Positions 22,631-30,287 of a stretch of 51,402 nt of DNA are shown here, piece by piece. The position numbers and the translations under genes are program-made. Origin of the DNA: a virus; the IMG/VR virus record IMGVR_UViG_3300044977_000142, positions 1 through 51,402 of that record. One strand, given 5' to 3'. The notes under the pieces are model-generated. The model was given only the letters and a program-made list of their open reading frames with translations. It did not search any database and was not told the DNA's origin. Numbering within the stretch: the first letter of the stretch is position 1; each line of letters starts with the position of its first letter.

Positions 22631-22884
22631 TTCTCAAGTCGTTGGTGATTCAGCGCCAGAATAACTGGGATGAAAAGTGCACCGGGGCGCTCGTCGGCGC
22701 GATCAAGTTCAAGAACGATCACGGATCGATTGAACTAACGCTCTCGGAAGAGATGGCGCAAAAAATCTTCGCGCTCGTGGCTGAGGGAGTCGTCGAGTCT
22801 GCGAAAGAGGTCGCGACCAAACTCACGAGTGCCCTGCTCGTTCAGTCCGCGCCCGCACTAGAATTTCGAGAGGTGGTGCCGTGA
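22627..22884 (+). CDS. Small hypothetical protein next to RecT
   Basis: 85 residues. Start GTG overlaps the RecT stop. Strands KSLVIQRQNNWDEKC and ALVGAIKFKNDHGSIELTLS are followed by a helix QKIFALVAEGVVESAKEV. It looks folded; the family is not recognised. It belongs to the recombination operon. Confidence 0.7.
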   Translation: MILKSLVIQRQNNWDEKCTGALVGAIKFKNDHGSIELTLSEEMAQKIFALVAEGVVESAKEVATKLTSALLVQSAPALEFREVVP

Positions 22885-23141
22885 AGGCATTCATGGCGGA
22901 GATTATCTGCGATCACACCGAGGTGGCTGAAAAGGCGATGCCGAACCGCGCCAAGGTCTATCGTGCATCCGACGTAGAACGGCGCCAGAGGCCGGCTCAA
23001 TCGGCGCCCGATCCGAAGATTACCGTTGAAGTCGCGCTGCGTGAGGCAGAGCGATGCCGCACCTACCCCGACCGCGTCCTGAATGAGGAGGTCGTTGTCG
23101 TTCTCGCCGACGAACTGCTTCGGCTGAGGAGCCACTCATGA
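22881..23141 (+). CDS. Small hypothetical protein
   Basis: 86 residues from GTG 22881 (overlap with upstream stop). Helical and charged, with KITVEVALREAERCRTYPDR and VVVVLADELLRLRSHS. Function unknown. Confidence 0.7.
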   Translation: MKAFMAEIICDHTEVAEKAMPNRAKVYRASDVERRQRPAQSAPDPKITVEVALREAERCRTYPDRVLNEEVVVVLADELLRLRSHS

Positions 23142-23638
23142 CCCGCCTCTTCGACCTAACCGACCAATACCGCGCGCTTCTTGCACTAGAGGACTCCGCC
23201 GACATTCCCCCCGAAGTCATCGCGGACACCCTCGAAGGCCTCGAGGGCGACTTCGCAAACAAAGCCGAAGCCGTCGCGAAATTCATCCTGTCGTTGGAGG
23301 CCACCGCGAAGTCCGTCGCCGACGCCGCCGACAAAATGGCCGCGCGTTCCAAGCGGCTCGTGAAGCGCGCCGAGTCGATCCGGCAGTATCTCTTGCTCCA
23401 GTTCCAGGCTGTCGACTTCAAAAAGATCGAAACCAACGAAATCGTGATCTCGCGCCGTAAGAATCCGCCCGCGCTATATGTGAGCGATGAGACGCGCGTG
23501 CCGGATGTGTTCTGGTTTCAGCCGGAGCCGCCGCCGAAACGGATCGATAAGGACGCCATCAAGGAGGCGATTAAGAATGGCGCGGCAGTGGAGGGATGTT
23601 ACGTTGAGTCTGGTGAGCGGATACACATAGCGTTATGA
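23138..23638 (+). CDS. Gp157-family phage protein
   Basis: 166 residues with the Siphovirus Gp157 family pattern: LFDLTDQYRALLALEDSADI at the start, VIADTLEGLEGDFANKAEAV, a coiled-coil middle (DKMAARSKRLVKRAESI), then TNEIVISRRKNPPALYVSD and a C-terminal KRIDKDAIKEAIKNGAAVEG. The family is found next to recombination and replication genes of many phages; in S. thermophilus phages it is linked to resistance-related phenotypes, but its mechanism is unknown. The RecT neighbour fits this context. Confidence 0.88.
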   Translation: MTRLFDLTDQYRALLALEDSADIPPEVIADTLEGLEGDFANKAEAVAKFILSLEATAKSVADAADKMAARSKRLVKRAESIRQYLLLQFQAVDFKKIETNEIVISRRKNPPALYVSDETRVPDVFWFQPEPPPKRIDKDAIKEAIKNGAAVEGCYVESGERIHIAL

Positions 23639-24054
23639 CCACTGAACAAAAAGTCATCAAGATCGAAGACATCCTCGGCGAGTTCGGATTTACGATCCGC
23701 TGGGAAATACTTCCCCACTGGGTGGATGTCGTCGCGTTCGAAAAAGTCGCCACCGAGTTAGGCGATACTCCGCGGACGCTTTACGAGCGCAAGGGCGCCA
23801 AATCTAGCGAGGACCACGTCTACGACATCGACGGAGCCGAGTGGTATCTGAGCGGGTACGTCAAGTGGGACGGCTGCACCGAATTAGACATGGGAAGTCC
23901 TCACTGGTGTGGTCTGGATGGACATAAAAAGCACTGCGACTTGCTTCAATATATCTACACCCGCTCGCAGCAACTGATGGGCAAAGCCGACGTGGATCTC
24001 TTCGGGGGACCGTGGCAATCTGCCGATGCGGTCGAGACGCACAATGCCCTCTAA
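23635..24054 (+). CDS. Hypothetical protein of the recombination operon
   Basis: 139 residues. It starts with a helix (IKIEDILGEFGFTIRWEIL) and has Trp-rich strands, CGLDGHKKHCDLLQYIYTR and a polar end LFGGPWQSADAV. Cys and His residues near 95-102 may bind a metal. Start ATG overlaps the Gp157 stop. Function unknown. Confidence 0.7.
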   Translation: MTTEQKVIKIEDILGEFGFTIRWEILPHWVDVVAFEKVATELGDTPRTLYERKGAKSSEDHVYDIDGAEWYLSGYVKWDGCTELDMGSPHWCGLDGHKKHCDLLQYIYTRSQQLMGKADVDLFGGPWQSADAVETHNAL

Positions 24055-24199
24055 CCGCCCCGTCATCGCCGTCCGCCTCGAGCGCCCCATCTACGAGATC
24101 GTGCTCGCCCGCGCGAACGCCGAAGGCCGCTCACTCTCGAACTACGTCGAGAATATTGTAAAGAGAGAATTGAACGGGGCCAAACCTAAACGCGCCTGA
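24044..24199 (+). CDS. Short RHH-like protein
   Basis: 51 residues, beginning within the last codons of the previous gene. RPVIAVRLERPIYEIVLARA is followed by EGRSLSNYVENIVKREL, a strand-helix-helix pattern like CopG/Arc regulators. Basic tail (GAKPKRA). It ends 14 bases into the convergent gene at 24186. Likely DNA-binding; target unknown. Confidence 0.65.
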   Translation: MPSNRPVIAVRLERPIYEIVLARANAEGRSLSNYVENIVKRELNGAKPKRA

Positions 24200-24386
24200 T
24201 CAATGCTCGCTGATGTTCGTCGCATGAGGCTCGGGCGGCCTCGTCCGTGGGCCGCACAGCAATTTCTTCGGCAGGCTCATTCTTCGGCGTGTAATAAGCA
24301 ACCCAGTCCATGGAATTAGCCTGCATGACCATATAGACGAAGTCGGCCGAGCGTTGGACGGAGCCGGTAGCCGGCAGCCACTTCAT
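24186..24386 (-). CDS. Small hypothetical protein
   Basis: 66 residues. Mixed strands (ADFVYMVMQANSMDWVAYYT) and a charged helical end (DEAARASCDEHQRALIRRV). Start overlaps the upstream stop (ATGA). Last gene of the repressor operon; its end overlaps the plus-strand gene by 14 bases. Confidence 0.6.
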   Translation of the reverse strand: MKWLPATGSVQRSADFVYMVMQANSMDWVAYYTPKNEPAEEIAVRPTDEAARASCDEHQRALIRRV

Positions 24387-24553
24387 CGCCCGCGCGCCCG
24401 GCGCTTGAGCAGATCGCGTTCGAGCGTCATGGCCGTCAATTCATTGCGCAGCCGTTTGACTTCCGCATAGTGATCCTTCGCATCTTGGATCGCCTCTCCG
24501 AGCGCGCGTGTCAGCGACCGGATCTGACGGCGTAATACCTCGTAGCCATTCAT
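24383..24553 (-). CDS. Small coiled-coil protein
   Basis: 56 residues from the ATG at 24553 (ATGA overlap), in place of a longer in-frame start. A single charged helix RRQIRSLTRALGEAIQDAKD followed by VKRLRNELTAMTLERDLLKR; heptad-like. Function unknown. Confidence 0.65.
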   Translation of the reverse strand: MNGYEVLRRQIRSLTRALGEAIQDAKDHYAEVKRLRNELTAMTLERDLLKRRARGR

Positions 24554-24720
24554 CGCGTACTCCTCGCCAACCCATGCTGGCTCAAGATCCGCCACGCCAG
24601 TCGTGCCGCCTTGGGATTCTCGCGCCGCCAGATGCGCCACTCGTTCGCAATGTGGAGGCGACGTTGGTGCTCCTTTAGGGTATTCACGAGAGTTACCTCA
24701 TCCTGAGCCATGCGAGCCAC
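24550..24720 (-). CDS. Small basic hypothetical protein
   Basis: 56 residues from a GTG at 24720, chosen because GGAGG stands seven bases before it. The protein is helical and basic (KEHQRRLHIANEWRIWRREN, KAARLAWRILSQHG). Function unknown. Confidence 0.6.
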   Translation of the reverse strand: MARMAQDEVTLVNTLKEHQRRLHIANEWRIWRRENPKAARLAWRILSQHGLARSTR

Positions 24721-24739
24721 GCGAACGCCTCCGGCCAGC

Positions 24740-24967
24740 TCACTGCACAGTCCCATGCGTGGCGCCACACTGGCACGCCTCATCACACGCCTCCGAATCA
24801 TCATTCAACTCCTCCATCACCCACAACATCGCCAATTCCGCCTCACCCGATTCGTCCTGGTAGACGATTGAGCGGAACAGATCGGCGATGGTTTCGATGC
24901 GTAAGCGGGCATCGGCCGGCAGTGATTCAATGGAGTCTAGGATTCTGTCTAGGGGAGTGTTAGACAT
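24740..24967 (-). CDS. Small acidic hypothetical protein
   Basis: 75 residues from the ATG at 24967 with GAGGAG upstream. Acidic helices (LDRILDSIESLPADARLRIE) and an end with DSEACDEACQCGATHG, a Cys-rich patch. It follows the small membrane gene at 24978. Function unknown. Confidence 0.65.
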   Translation of the reverse strand: MSNTPLDRILDSIESLPADARLRIETIADLFRSIVYQDESGEAELAMLWVMEELNDDSEACDEACQCGATHGTVQ

Positions 24968-24977
24968 GGCGCGCTCC

Positions 24978-25142
24978 TCAGTTTGATAACCTTGCGAAGT
25001 TCCAGATGATCCACGCGAACAAGCCATACGACGCGCCGATGACGGCCCAGACCGCGGCTACTGGCGCGCGGTCGATGCGCTCGGCCAGTTCCTCGGCGAT
25101 GGTGGCGCGGATAAATTTGACGCATTGCCAGGCGTATCTCAT
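24978..25142 (-). CDS. Small membrane protein coupled to the Cro-like gene
   Basis: 54 residues; the ATG at 25142 overlaps the stop of the Cro-like gene (ATGA). A charged N-terminal half (VKFIRATIAEELAERIDRA) is followed by one transmembrane segment (VAAVWAVIGASYGLFAWIIW). Possibly a membrane-linked helper, for example in superinfection exclusion; that is only inferred from size, topology and place next to the repressor. Confidence 0.65.
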   Translation of the reverse strand: MRYAWQCVKFIRATIAEELAERIDRAPVAAVWAVIGASYGLFAWIIWNFARLSN

Positions 25143-25327
25143 AAATCCCTCAAGAGTCGTTCGAGACTGATTCCGGTGCGTTGGGAAATAAGTTTGAGAT
25201 TCTCCGCATTCGGCGCTCTGCGCGCGCGCAGCCAGTGGTTAAGTTGCCCCTGATGTACGCCGAGCTTCTTCGCAAGCTCCGTTTGAGTGAGGCCGGAGTT
25301 CTTTAAATAGTCGAGTAATGCTTGCAT
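25139..25327 (-). CDS. Cro/CI-type helix-turn-helix regulator
   Basis: 62 residues from the ATG at 25327 (the longer frame was rejected as it covers the promoter region). A classical HTH_3 domain: LLDYLKNSGLTQTELAKKLG, then VHQGQLNHWLRARRAPNAEN, and the end GISLERLLRDL. It is about the size of Cro. It lies beside an operator-like repeat and a divergent promoter, so it is the best candidate for a switch regulator in this window. Confidence 0.85.
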   Translation of the reverse strand: MQALLDYLKNSGLTQTELAKKLGVHQGQLNHWLRARRAPNAENLKLISQRTGISLERLLRDL

Positions 25328-25359
25328 GAAACAAAGCGTGACACACTCGCCAAATAATT

Positions 25360-25374
25360 TCAAGTAGTAGTTGA
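25360..25374. promoter_or_regulatory. Operator-like inverted repeat TCAAGTAGTAGTTGA
   Basis: 15 bases; 12 positions are symmetric (TCAA, TA, TA, TTGA). It covers the -35 of the plus-strand promoter and lies 33 bases before the Cro-like ATG. Binding there would block the rightward promoter. Assignment is inferred from symmetry and place. Confidence 0.55.
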
Positions 25375-25399
25375 CGGGTGGAAATAACGGTGCTAGCCT
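25371..25399 (+). promoter_or_regulatory. Candidate promoter for the plus-strand accessory operon
   Basis: TTGACG (25371-25376), 17 bases, TAGCCT (25394-25399), with TG before the -10. The -35 is the same sequence as in the csrA promoter; the -10 is weaker. It would drive the 25502-34757 cluster. Confidence 0.5.
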
Positions 25400-25501
25400 C
25401 TCCCCATGGTCACCACCCGCCCCCAACCCGCCACAAACAACGCCAGGATCACACCGGCGGCGCGGGCGACGGGTGGCGACCTTACTCATATGGAGCCGAC
25501 G

Positions 25502-25642
25502 ATGAACAGACTCGAACTCACCGACGCCGAATCCGAGCAGTTGCGCGAAGCTATTCTGACGCTGCCGTTGCGCAAGTACGCACCCCTGGTACTGGCCGTG
25601 CTGTATCAGCTGCCCGAGACGGACCGGGGTGCGGCGTCGTGA
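25502..25642 (+). CDS. Small helical protein, first gene of the accessory operon
   Basis: 46 residues from the ATG at 25502, with GGAG six bases upstream; an earlier ATG at 25406 would give a low-complexity leader. A helix RLELTDAESEQLREAILTLP and LRKYAPLVLAVLYQLPETD. Function unknown. It overlaps the next gene (GTGA). Confidence 0.6.
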   Translation: MNRLELTDAESEQLREAILTLPLRKYAPLVLAVLYQLPETDRGAAS

Positions 25643-25845
25643 GCACTCTAAGCCTTCGCGCCGTCCGTCTTGCCGTGATTCCCAACCGCGAGCGCGACCT
25701 CAGATCGCCGAGGTGGGCGCTCCACGAGGAATTTCTGAGCGGCGTAGCGGCCCACAAGATGCGGCGCGCTCGCGAGTGTCGCAAGGTCGTGCCAGCCATC
25801 GAATGGCCGTGGGGCGGCTTTCCCGAACTCCACCGCGCTCCGTGA
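25639..25845 (+). CDS. Small basic hypothetical protein
   Basis: 68 residues from the GTG at 25639, overlapping the previous stop. Basic with helices (RWALHEEFLSGVAAHKMRRAR) and a Trp-Pro patch near the end (IEWPWGGFPELHRAP). It runs antisense to other open frames that look less gene-like. Function unknown. Confidence 0.55.
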   Translation: MSTLSLRAVRLAVIPNRERDLRSPRWALHEEFLSGVAAHKMRRARECRKVVPAIEWPWGGFPELHRAP

Positions 25846-25904
25846 CTGTAACGGGACGCGTCTACATCGCAGGCCGACATTTTTCGGCGCGCGGTGGACT
25901 TTAG

Positions 25905-26147
25905 ATGACGAAACGGGCATTGAGTGACTCGACCGTGACCGAAATTCGTACTGCCGGTAAAACCGGCACCCATTGGAGTCGGGAATTGGGGATTCATGTG
26001 AAGACGATTGCCGATGCGCGGCGGGGAGTGACTTACCAGCACGTTGCGACATCGCCGGATTTGGCCGCTCGACGCGGCACTGGGCGCGGACTGAAGGCCG
26101 ATGCGCTGCCGGCCCGGGTGCGGCGGAGTTACTTCCGTGGGTGCTAA
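25905..26147 (+). CDS. HTH-like DNA-binding protein
   Basis: 80 residues. VTEIRTAGKTGTHWSRELG followed by IHVKTIADARRGVTYQHV forms a helix-turn-helix that resembles resolvase- or phage-regulator-type domains with a typical GIHVKTIADARRG recognition helix. The basic tail (ARVRRSYFRG) may contact DNA. Ribosome site GGTGGA upstream. Probably a regulator of this operon. Confidence 0.65.
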   Translation: MTKRALSDSTVTEIRTAGKTGTHWSRELGIHVKTIADARRGVTYQHVATSPDLAARRGTGRGLKADALPARVRRSYFRGC

Positions 26148-26192
26148 CATGTTGGCCGAGACGGTTGTACGAATGCAACAAAAGGTAACGTT

Positions 26193-26387
26193 ATGACTGT
26201 GGACGTTTCACCGAAACCGCCTGCCCCCGCGACCTATCTGGGCGATGCGGTCTACGCCTCTTTCGACGGCTACCACATCTGGCTGCATCTGAACGACCAC
26301 CGCAGTCCGGGGCTCATCGCCCTGGAGCCGGCCGTGTACGAATCACTAAAGCACTACGCGAAAAGGATATGGGGAGAAGAAGCGTGA
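26193..26387 (+). CDS. Conserved small phage protein
   Basis: 64 residues: YLGDAVYASFDGYHIWLHLN and PGLIALEPAVYESLKHYAKR. This short conserved pattern recurs in many phages of GC-rich hosts; its function is not known. AAAGGTAACG lies before the ATG. The end overlaps the next gene by GTGA. Confidence 0.75.
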   Translation: MTVDVSPKPPAPATYLGDAVYASFDGYHIWLHLNDHRSPGLIALEPAVYESLKHYAKRIWGEEA

Positions 26388-26896
26388 GCACTGAACTCAT
26401 CATCGATGTCGATACGCTGGAGTACCTGCCGGCGAAAACCATCCTGAAGCTGGTCGAGCACTCGCAGAAAGTCTCGAAGGCGCTGAAAGAATTCAAGCAG
26501 ACCGTCAACGAGGTCCGCACCCTCTTCCGCACCTTGGAAGAGATGGATATCGATCTCCAGTTCAACCCGGACGGCGGCTACATCGTTCTGTGCTTTACCG
26601 GCGACGGAGAGCGATTGGCGGCCGTCTGGAAGGAGTTGCGCCGCAACGGGTACAAGAACGACTGCCGGCCAAAGAAGGGTGACACGACGTTCTACGCGTT
26701 CTGGGAGCGTGTCGGATACGCGCGCCTCTTCATGAGCTTCTCCAGTTCGATGTGCCGACGCGTCCAGGTGGGCACGAAGATGGTCGAGACGCCCATTTAC
26801 GAGACTCAGTGCGGCGAGTTGCCCGAACTGGACACCGATGCGCCGAAGCCGAATCTGACCGTGGTCGAGGGAGACGCAAATGACATCCCCTTCTGA
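26384..26896 (+). CDS. Hypothetical protein with internal beta domain
   Basis: 170 residues from the GTG at 26384 (GGGGAG eight bases before). N-terminal helical part (KTILKLVEHSQKVSKALKEF), then strands DIDLQFNPDGGYIVLCFTG and a folded C-terminal region with RVQVGTKMVETPIYETQCGE. Function unknown. Confidence 0.7.
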   Translation: MSTELIIDVDTLEYLPAKTILKLVEHSQKVSKALKEFKQTVNEVRTLFRTLEEMDIDLQFNPDGGYIVLCFTGDGERLAAVWKELRRNGYKNDCRPKKGDTTFYAFWERVGYARLFMSFSSSMCRRVQVGTKMVETPIYETQCGELPELDTDAPKPNLTVVEGDANDIPF

Positions 26897-27074
26897 GAAA
26901 GAAGTCATCACCGAAGAGGAGCGCAGCAAGCCAGTTGGCCCGTTGCCAATCACCGTCCAGTGCGGCTGCCAGGAATGGATGGTCGATGAAGCTTGGATTG
27001 AGGATCTGCGGAAAGGCTTTCGATTCATCTGCCCGAGCTGCGCTGGCGACATCAAGTTGGTGAAGCATGGCTAA
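26880..27074 (+). CDS. Small zinc-ribbon-like protein
   Basis: 64 residues. An acidic start, then VQCGCQEWMVDEAW and FICPSCAGDIK, two Cys pairs (CxC and CxxC) typical of small zinc ribbons. It overlaps both neighbours. Function unknown. Confidence 0.7.
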   Translation: MTSPSEKEVITEEERSKPVGPLPITVQCGCQEWMVDEAWIEDLRKGFRFICPSCAGDIKLVKHG

Positions 27075-27258
27075 CCCCACTGCAGATGATGTCTGCCAAG
27101 CGTGTTCGGACGGCGACCATGGCAATTGTGGGCTGCAGAGTTGGTGCAAATGCCAGGACGAGCGTGATGGCAACCGAGATGCCCCACCGGATCACGGTCC
27201 GGCTTGCTCCTGTGCACCGTGCATCGAAGCGTTAATAGCGGAGGCCGACGATGAGTAA
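27067..27258 (+). CDS. Cys/His-rich mini-protein
   Basis: 63 residues with ten Cys/His in short order: VCQACSDGDHGNCGL, WCKCQDERDG, DHGPACSCAPC. Such density points to one or two zinc sites. Function unknown. Overlaps the next gene. Confidence 0.7.
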   Translation: MANPTADDVCQACSDGDHGNCGLQSWCKCQDERDGNRDAPPDHGPACSCAPCIEALIAEADDE

Positions 27259-27532
27259 CAGTTCATCGGAGCAGTGCCTCCACAATAAAGGACACTGCGT
27301 CGAAGTTGAAGTCGCCTACCTAGAGGACACGGCGCGCTATTCGGCTGGCATCAAGATCCGTTGCTCGGATTGTGGTCAGCCGTTCCGATTCCAAGGTTTA
27401 CCGCTCGGCTTGAATCTCAATGGGGCTGCGATGAGCGTAGATGGTCTTGAGGCTCGTCTGGCGATCATGCCAGCGGACCGTATCCCTCACCCGCTACAAG
27501 GCGTTACAGGCTTCGGAGTAAAGGCGTCATGA
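27251..27532 (+). CDS. Conserved phage protein with Cys pair
   Basis: 93 residues. CLHNKGHCVEVEVAYLEDT at the start, IRCSDCGQPFRFQGLP with a CxxC pair, then the conserved GLNLNGAAMSVDGLEARLAI. This block recurs in phages of proteobacteria, role unknown. It overlaps the next gene by ATGA. Confidence 0.8.
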   Translation: MSNSSSEQCLHNKGHCVEVEVAYLEDTARYSAGIKIRCSDCGQPFRFQGLPLGLNLNGAAMSVDGLEARLAIMPADRIPHPLQGVTGFGVKAS

Positions 27533-27732
27533 CCAAGGACCCCGTGAGCATCACGGACGCGAGAGTGAAAGCGATCAAGACTGCGGCCGACTGGGTCGAG
27601 GGCGCTGACTGGGATCAATTCTGGGGAGAGGAATTGGCTAACGACGCGTTTTGCAACGACCAACTGGCCGCGATATTGACTCAGGCAAAGCGTGAAGTCG
27701 CGGCTGCCATTAGGAGAATCCGCCGTGTCTGA
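27529..27732 (+). CDS. Small helical protein
   Basis: 67 residues, helical: DARVKAIKTAADWVEGADWD and LAAILTQAKREVAAAIRRIR. Start ATG overlaps the upstream stop. Function unknown. Confidence 0.7.
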   Translation: MTKDPVSITDARVKAIKTAADWVEGADWDQFWGEELANDAFCNDQLAAILTQAKREVAAAIRRIRRV

Positions 27733-29170
27733 TGCTTCTACTTCCTCAAATGGGCGCTTATCGCCGGAGCTTCAGAACATATCCTCGATGCTCATCCGAC
27801 TCGCGGCGGAACTCGTCCGTGGTGACATCATGCCTGACACGGACTCGATTCTTCGATGCAAGAGCACGCCACGCGCCGACTGGATACGCGTAAGCCATGC
27901 TATCGATGGCATCTTCGACAAATTGCGGGTTTACGGCATCCGGGTGAAGGAGATCGCTGACAAGCTTCCTCGCGGTGAATCCGCCGAGTACCGCTTCAAG
28001 AACTTCCATCGCCTGCTCTGCGAGCGGTTCGGCTATGGCCACGATGAGAAGGACTGGGAGCGCGATCAACTATCCCTGATCGAGTGGATCGCAAAGCGAT
28101 ACTCACGGTACGAGACGCAACCGGCCGCCCCTGTCTCTGTTGAAATCAATGAGATAGGCGCGAATAACAAATCGCAACCGGCCGCCTCAAATGAGCGACT
28201 CGCTGCTGAATGCTTAGAATTCGCCGCCGCTCTCGATACGCGCCCTGACATGGACGTTTACGCCGTGGTGAGCACACACAGCGTTGCCATCCTCCTGCGA
28301 GAAGCGGCATCGGCATTGCGACCATCACAGGTCGAGACGACCCGTGTCGAAACTGGCTGGTTGATCGAAGGCGACATGGACCCACACCATGGTCAAACCT
28401 ACGTGGGCGTTGTCGGAGGGCCGCACAAAAACCTTGCGGTCGTGTTCGATGCGTCCATAGCTCTCCGCTTCTGCCGTGAGCAGGACGCGCAGACCGTCGT
28501 CGACAACGTGCCGTGGTTTCGCAAGAACGGCCCTTTCAGAGTCGCTGGCCACGAATGGGTGGCGCCGCGCTCATCCGTGGAACCGCGCGAGACGTCCGGC
28601 AACCTACCTGACTACGTGCGCCGTGTTGAGCAATGCGTGATCGGTGCTGACGTTGAGCCGCTGACGCACGACTGGGCCAGGATTCGTTTTGATCTGCATG
28701 AGCTGCGGCGCCTACGCTCATCGGTGGAACCGCGTGAGACGCCAGCATACACAGAGGAAGCGCAGGAGATTCGCGAGTCTGCACAGCGCGACCTAGCCTA
28801 CTACAACGGCGCGCAACAGGCTGCGGCGATGGCTCACCAGTCGCTTCAGGCCATGGATAAATGGATAGCGGGCGGCTGCGGGGGCCGCTGGAGTGCCGCC
28901 AAACAAGCTCTGGCCGGACTACCGAGCGAGCCGCCTCAATGTTGGGCCTGTAAGGAGGGTTGGCGGAAGGACGGCGGGATGCACTGGATAGGCAGCAGCG
29001 CCGTTGCATGCTCCGCCGTGGAACCGGAATGTCGCAGTTGCAATGGCTCTGGGACTACGGAGTGTCTTCACGGGGCTGGGCCTGACGCGTATCCGGTCGA
29101 GATTGATTGTCCGAAGTGCAAAGGGACTGGCGTGGCGACACCGGAGAACGGGACAACGGAGCAGACATGA
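27725..29170 (+). CDS. Large mosaic accessory protein with Cys-repeat end
   Basis: 481 residues from the GTG at 27725. An N-terminal helical domain (about 1-130), a middle part with YVGVVGGPHKNLAVVFDAS, and a C-terminal end with two CxxC(x)GxG-type repeats (CRSCNGSGTTEC, CPKCKGTG) like DnaJ zinc modules. The segment SSVEPRETx occurs twice (near 280 and 333) with 90% identical DNA, and a shorter SAVEPE occurs once more near 435. The repeats suggest a mosaic built by duplication. No enzyme domain recognised. Confidence 0.65.
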   Translation: MSDASTSSNGRLSPELQNISSMLIRLAAELVRGDIMPDTDSILRCKSTPRADWIRVSHAIDGIFDKLRVYGIRVKEIADKLPRGESAEYRFKNFHRLLCERFGYGHDEKDWERDQLSLIEWIAKRYSRYETQPAAPVSVEINEIGANNKSQPAASNERLAAECLEFAAALDTRPDMDVYAVVSTHSVAILLREAASALRPSQVETTRVETGWLIEGDMDPHHGQTYVGVVGGPHKNLAVVFDASIALRFCREQDAQTVVDNVPWFRKNGPFRVAGHEWVAPRSSVEPRETSGNLPDYVRRVEQCVIGADVEPLTHDWARIRFDLHELRRLRSSVEPRETPAYTEEAQEIRESAQRDLAYYNGAQQAAAMAHQSLQAMDKWIAGGCGGRWSAAKQALAGLPSEPPQCWACKEGWRKDGGMHWIGSSAVACSAVEPECRSCNGSGTTECLHGAGPDAYPVEIDCPKCKGTGVATPENGTTEQT

Positions 29171-29406
29171 AAGTCAAAATTAGCTTCTACACTCGGGCGG
29201 TCGTCTACAAAGAAGTCGAGATGACCCAAGCCGCTTACGACGGGATGGGGGCTCAACTCCAGAGTTTGCGAGGTCGAGAGCAGCGTAAGCTCGAGGAAAA
29301 GATGTTTGACGAGTTCGTCGGTAGCTGGGAAGACGCGGAATTCGACGACGCAGTTGAACTGGATGAATTCGAGCCGATACCACCCGTGAGCGAGAACGCA
29401 CCATGA
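29167..29406 (+). CDS. Small acidic hypothetical protein
   Basis: 79 residues from the ATG at 29167 (ATGA overlap). Strands KVKISFYTRAVVYKEVEM, then a charged helix REQRKLEEKMFDEFVGS and an acidic end. Function unknown. Confidence 0.7.
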   Translation: MKVKISFYTRAVVYKEVEMTQAAYDGMGAQLQSLRGREQRKLEEKMFDEFVGSWEDAEFDDAVELDEFEPIPPVSENAP

Positions 29407-29591
29407 TTCGATTCGTCATCAAACGCAGCGGCATGTGCCCGGATGGCTCGGTTGTCAAGGTCGATTATCTGACCGTCGATGCGGATCTCCCGGAGTTGGA
29501 AAAGCTTCTGAAGCCGGACCACACCTATGAGGAACGGATGCTCACCGGTTGCGAAATGCGTTCCGTGGGCAAGCCCGGCGAACATACATGA
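29403..29591 (+). CDS. Small hypothetical protein
   Basis: 62 residues. Beta start (IRFVIKRSGMCPDGSVVKVD), then a helix and polar end. It overlaps both neighbours by four bases. Function unknown. Confidence 0.65.
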   Translation: MIRFVIKRSGMCPDGSVVKVDYLTVDADLPELEKLLKPDHTYEERMLTGCEMRSVGKPGEHT

Positions 29592-29881
29592 AGCACGTTG
29601 ACGACTACCTTGACGAGCCCGGCGGCGACCCGATCGCGAAGGAATTCCTCGAGCATGCGCGCCGGCCAGCGGTGGAAAAGGACCATGCGTGGCTGAAGGC
29701 GAATTCTCCCACGGTCACCTGGCGCGGCAGTCGATTTCTCTGCGTGGGCGCATCCCGCCTCGGGGATGTCTGGCTCAGGGAGTTCAATCTGACCGGTGCG
29801 TTCTATGACCATCGGGTCGATATTGCGGAGCTGTCCGATTGGCAGCGACCCGCTCTACAGCACACGGAGCCTACAAAGTGA
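29588..29881 (+). CDS. Hypothetical protein
   Basis: 97 residues from the ATG at 29588. Helical start (DPIAKEFLEHARRPAVEKDH), strands SPTVTWRGSRFLCVGASRLG and LTGAFYDHRVDIAELSDWQ. Function unknown; overlaps the next gene (GTGA). Confidence 0.7.
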   Translation: MKHVDDYLDEPGGDPIAKEFLEHARRPAVEKDHAWLKANSPTVTWRGSRFLCVGASRLGDVWLREFNLTGAFYDHRVDIAELSDWQRPALQHTEPTK

Positions 29882-30123
29882 AAGGTCCCGGTCTCGTCTG
29901 CGCGGGCTGCAACCAGGCCACGACGCTCAACAAACCCGTATGCGACGATTGCCTGCGTCAGGCAGGCATAGAGCCGCTACCGCCGTGCGTATGGTGCGAG
30001 CGGGGATGCGCGCGCGACAAATGGGGTTTGCACGTCAACCCTACAGGCGGCTACGTCGGGAAGTGCATGCGCCCGCTGCCGACTGTCGCAAGCTCTGCCG
30101 CTTCCATAGGATGTGACCCATGA
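29878..30123 (+). CDS. Zinc-ribbon mini-protein
   Basis: 81 residues from the GTG at 29878. Three Cys pairs: GLVCAGCNQATTLNKPVCDD, CLRQAG and CVWCERGCARD. These look like two zinc sites. The rest is polar. Function unknown. Confidence 0.7.
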   Translation: MKGPGLVCAGCNQATTLNKPVCDDCLRQAGIEPLPPCVWCERGCARDKWGLHVNPTGGYVGKCMRPLPTVASSAASIGCDP

Positions 30124-30287
30124 AGGTTCCAGTGTTCCAGACCGGCGCCAACATCCGGCCGCCTTACGAGATCTGCGACCAATGTCGCTACTGGCATCCT
30201 CATCACCGCTGCCCGTATTGCGGCGAGGCGCCTGCTCATTGGCCGGCCCAACCGTCATCCCCTACACCCTTAGCGCAGCATGATTGA
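30120..30287 (+). CDS. Zinc-ribbon-like mini-protein
   Basis: 55 residues; ATG overlaps the previous stop (ATGA) and the stop overlaps the methyltransferase start. ICDQCRYWHPHHRCPYCGE has two CxxC pairs in 17 residues, a rubredoxin- or ribbon-like zinc site. It was missing from longer-gene lists because of its size. Function unknown. Confidence 0.65.
   Translation: MKVPVFQTGANIRPPYEICDQCRYWHPHHRCPYCGEAPAHWPAQPSSPTPLAQHD

Noticed and set aside
28566-28742. SSVEPRET duplication as a mobile element
   Set aside because: It is a short in-frame protein repeat with no inverted ends or target duplication.
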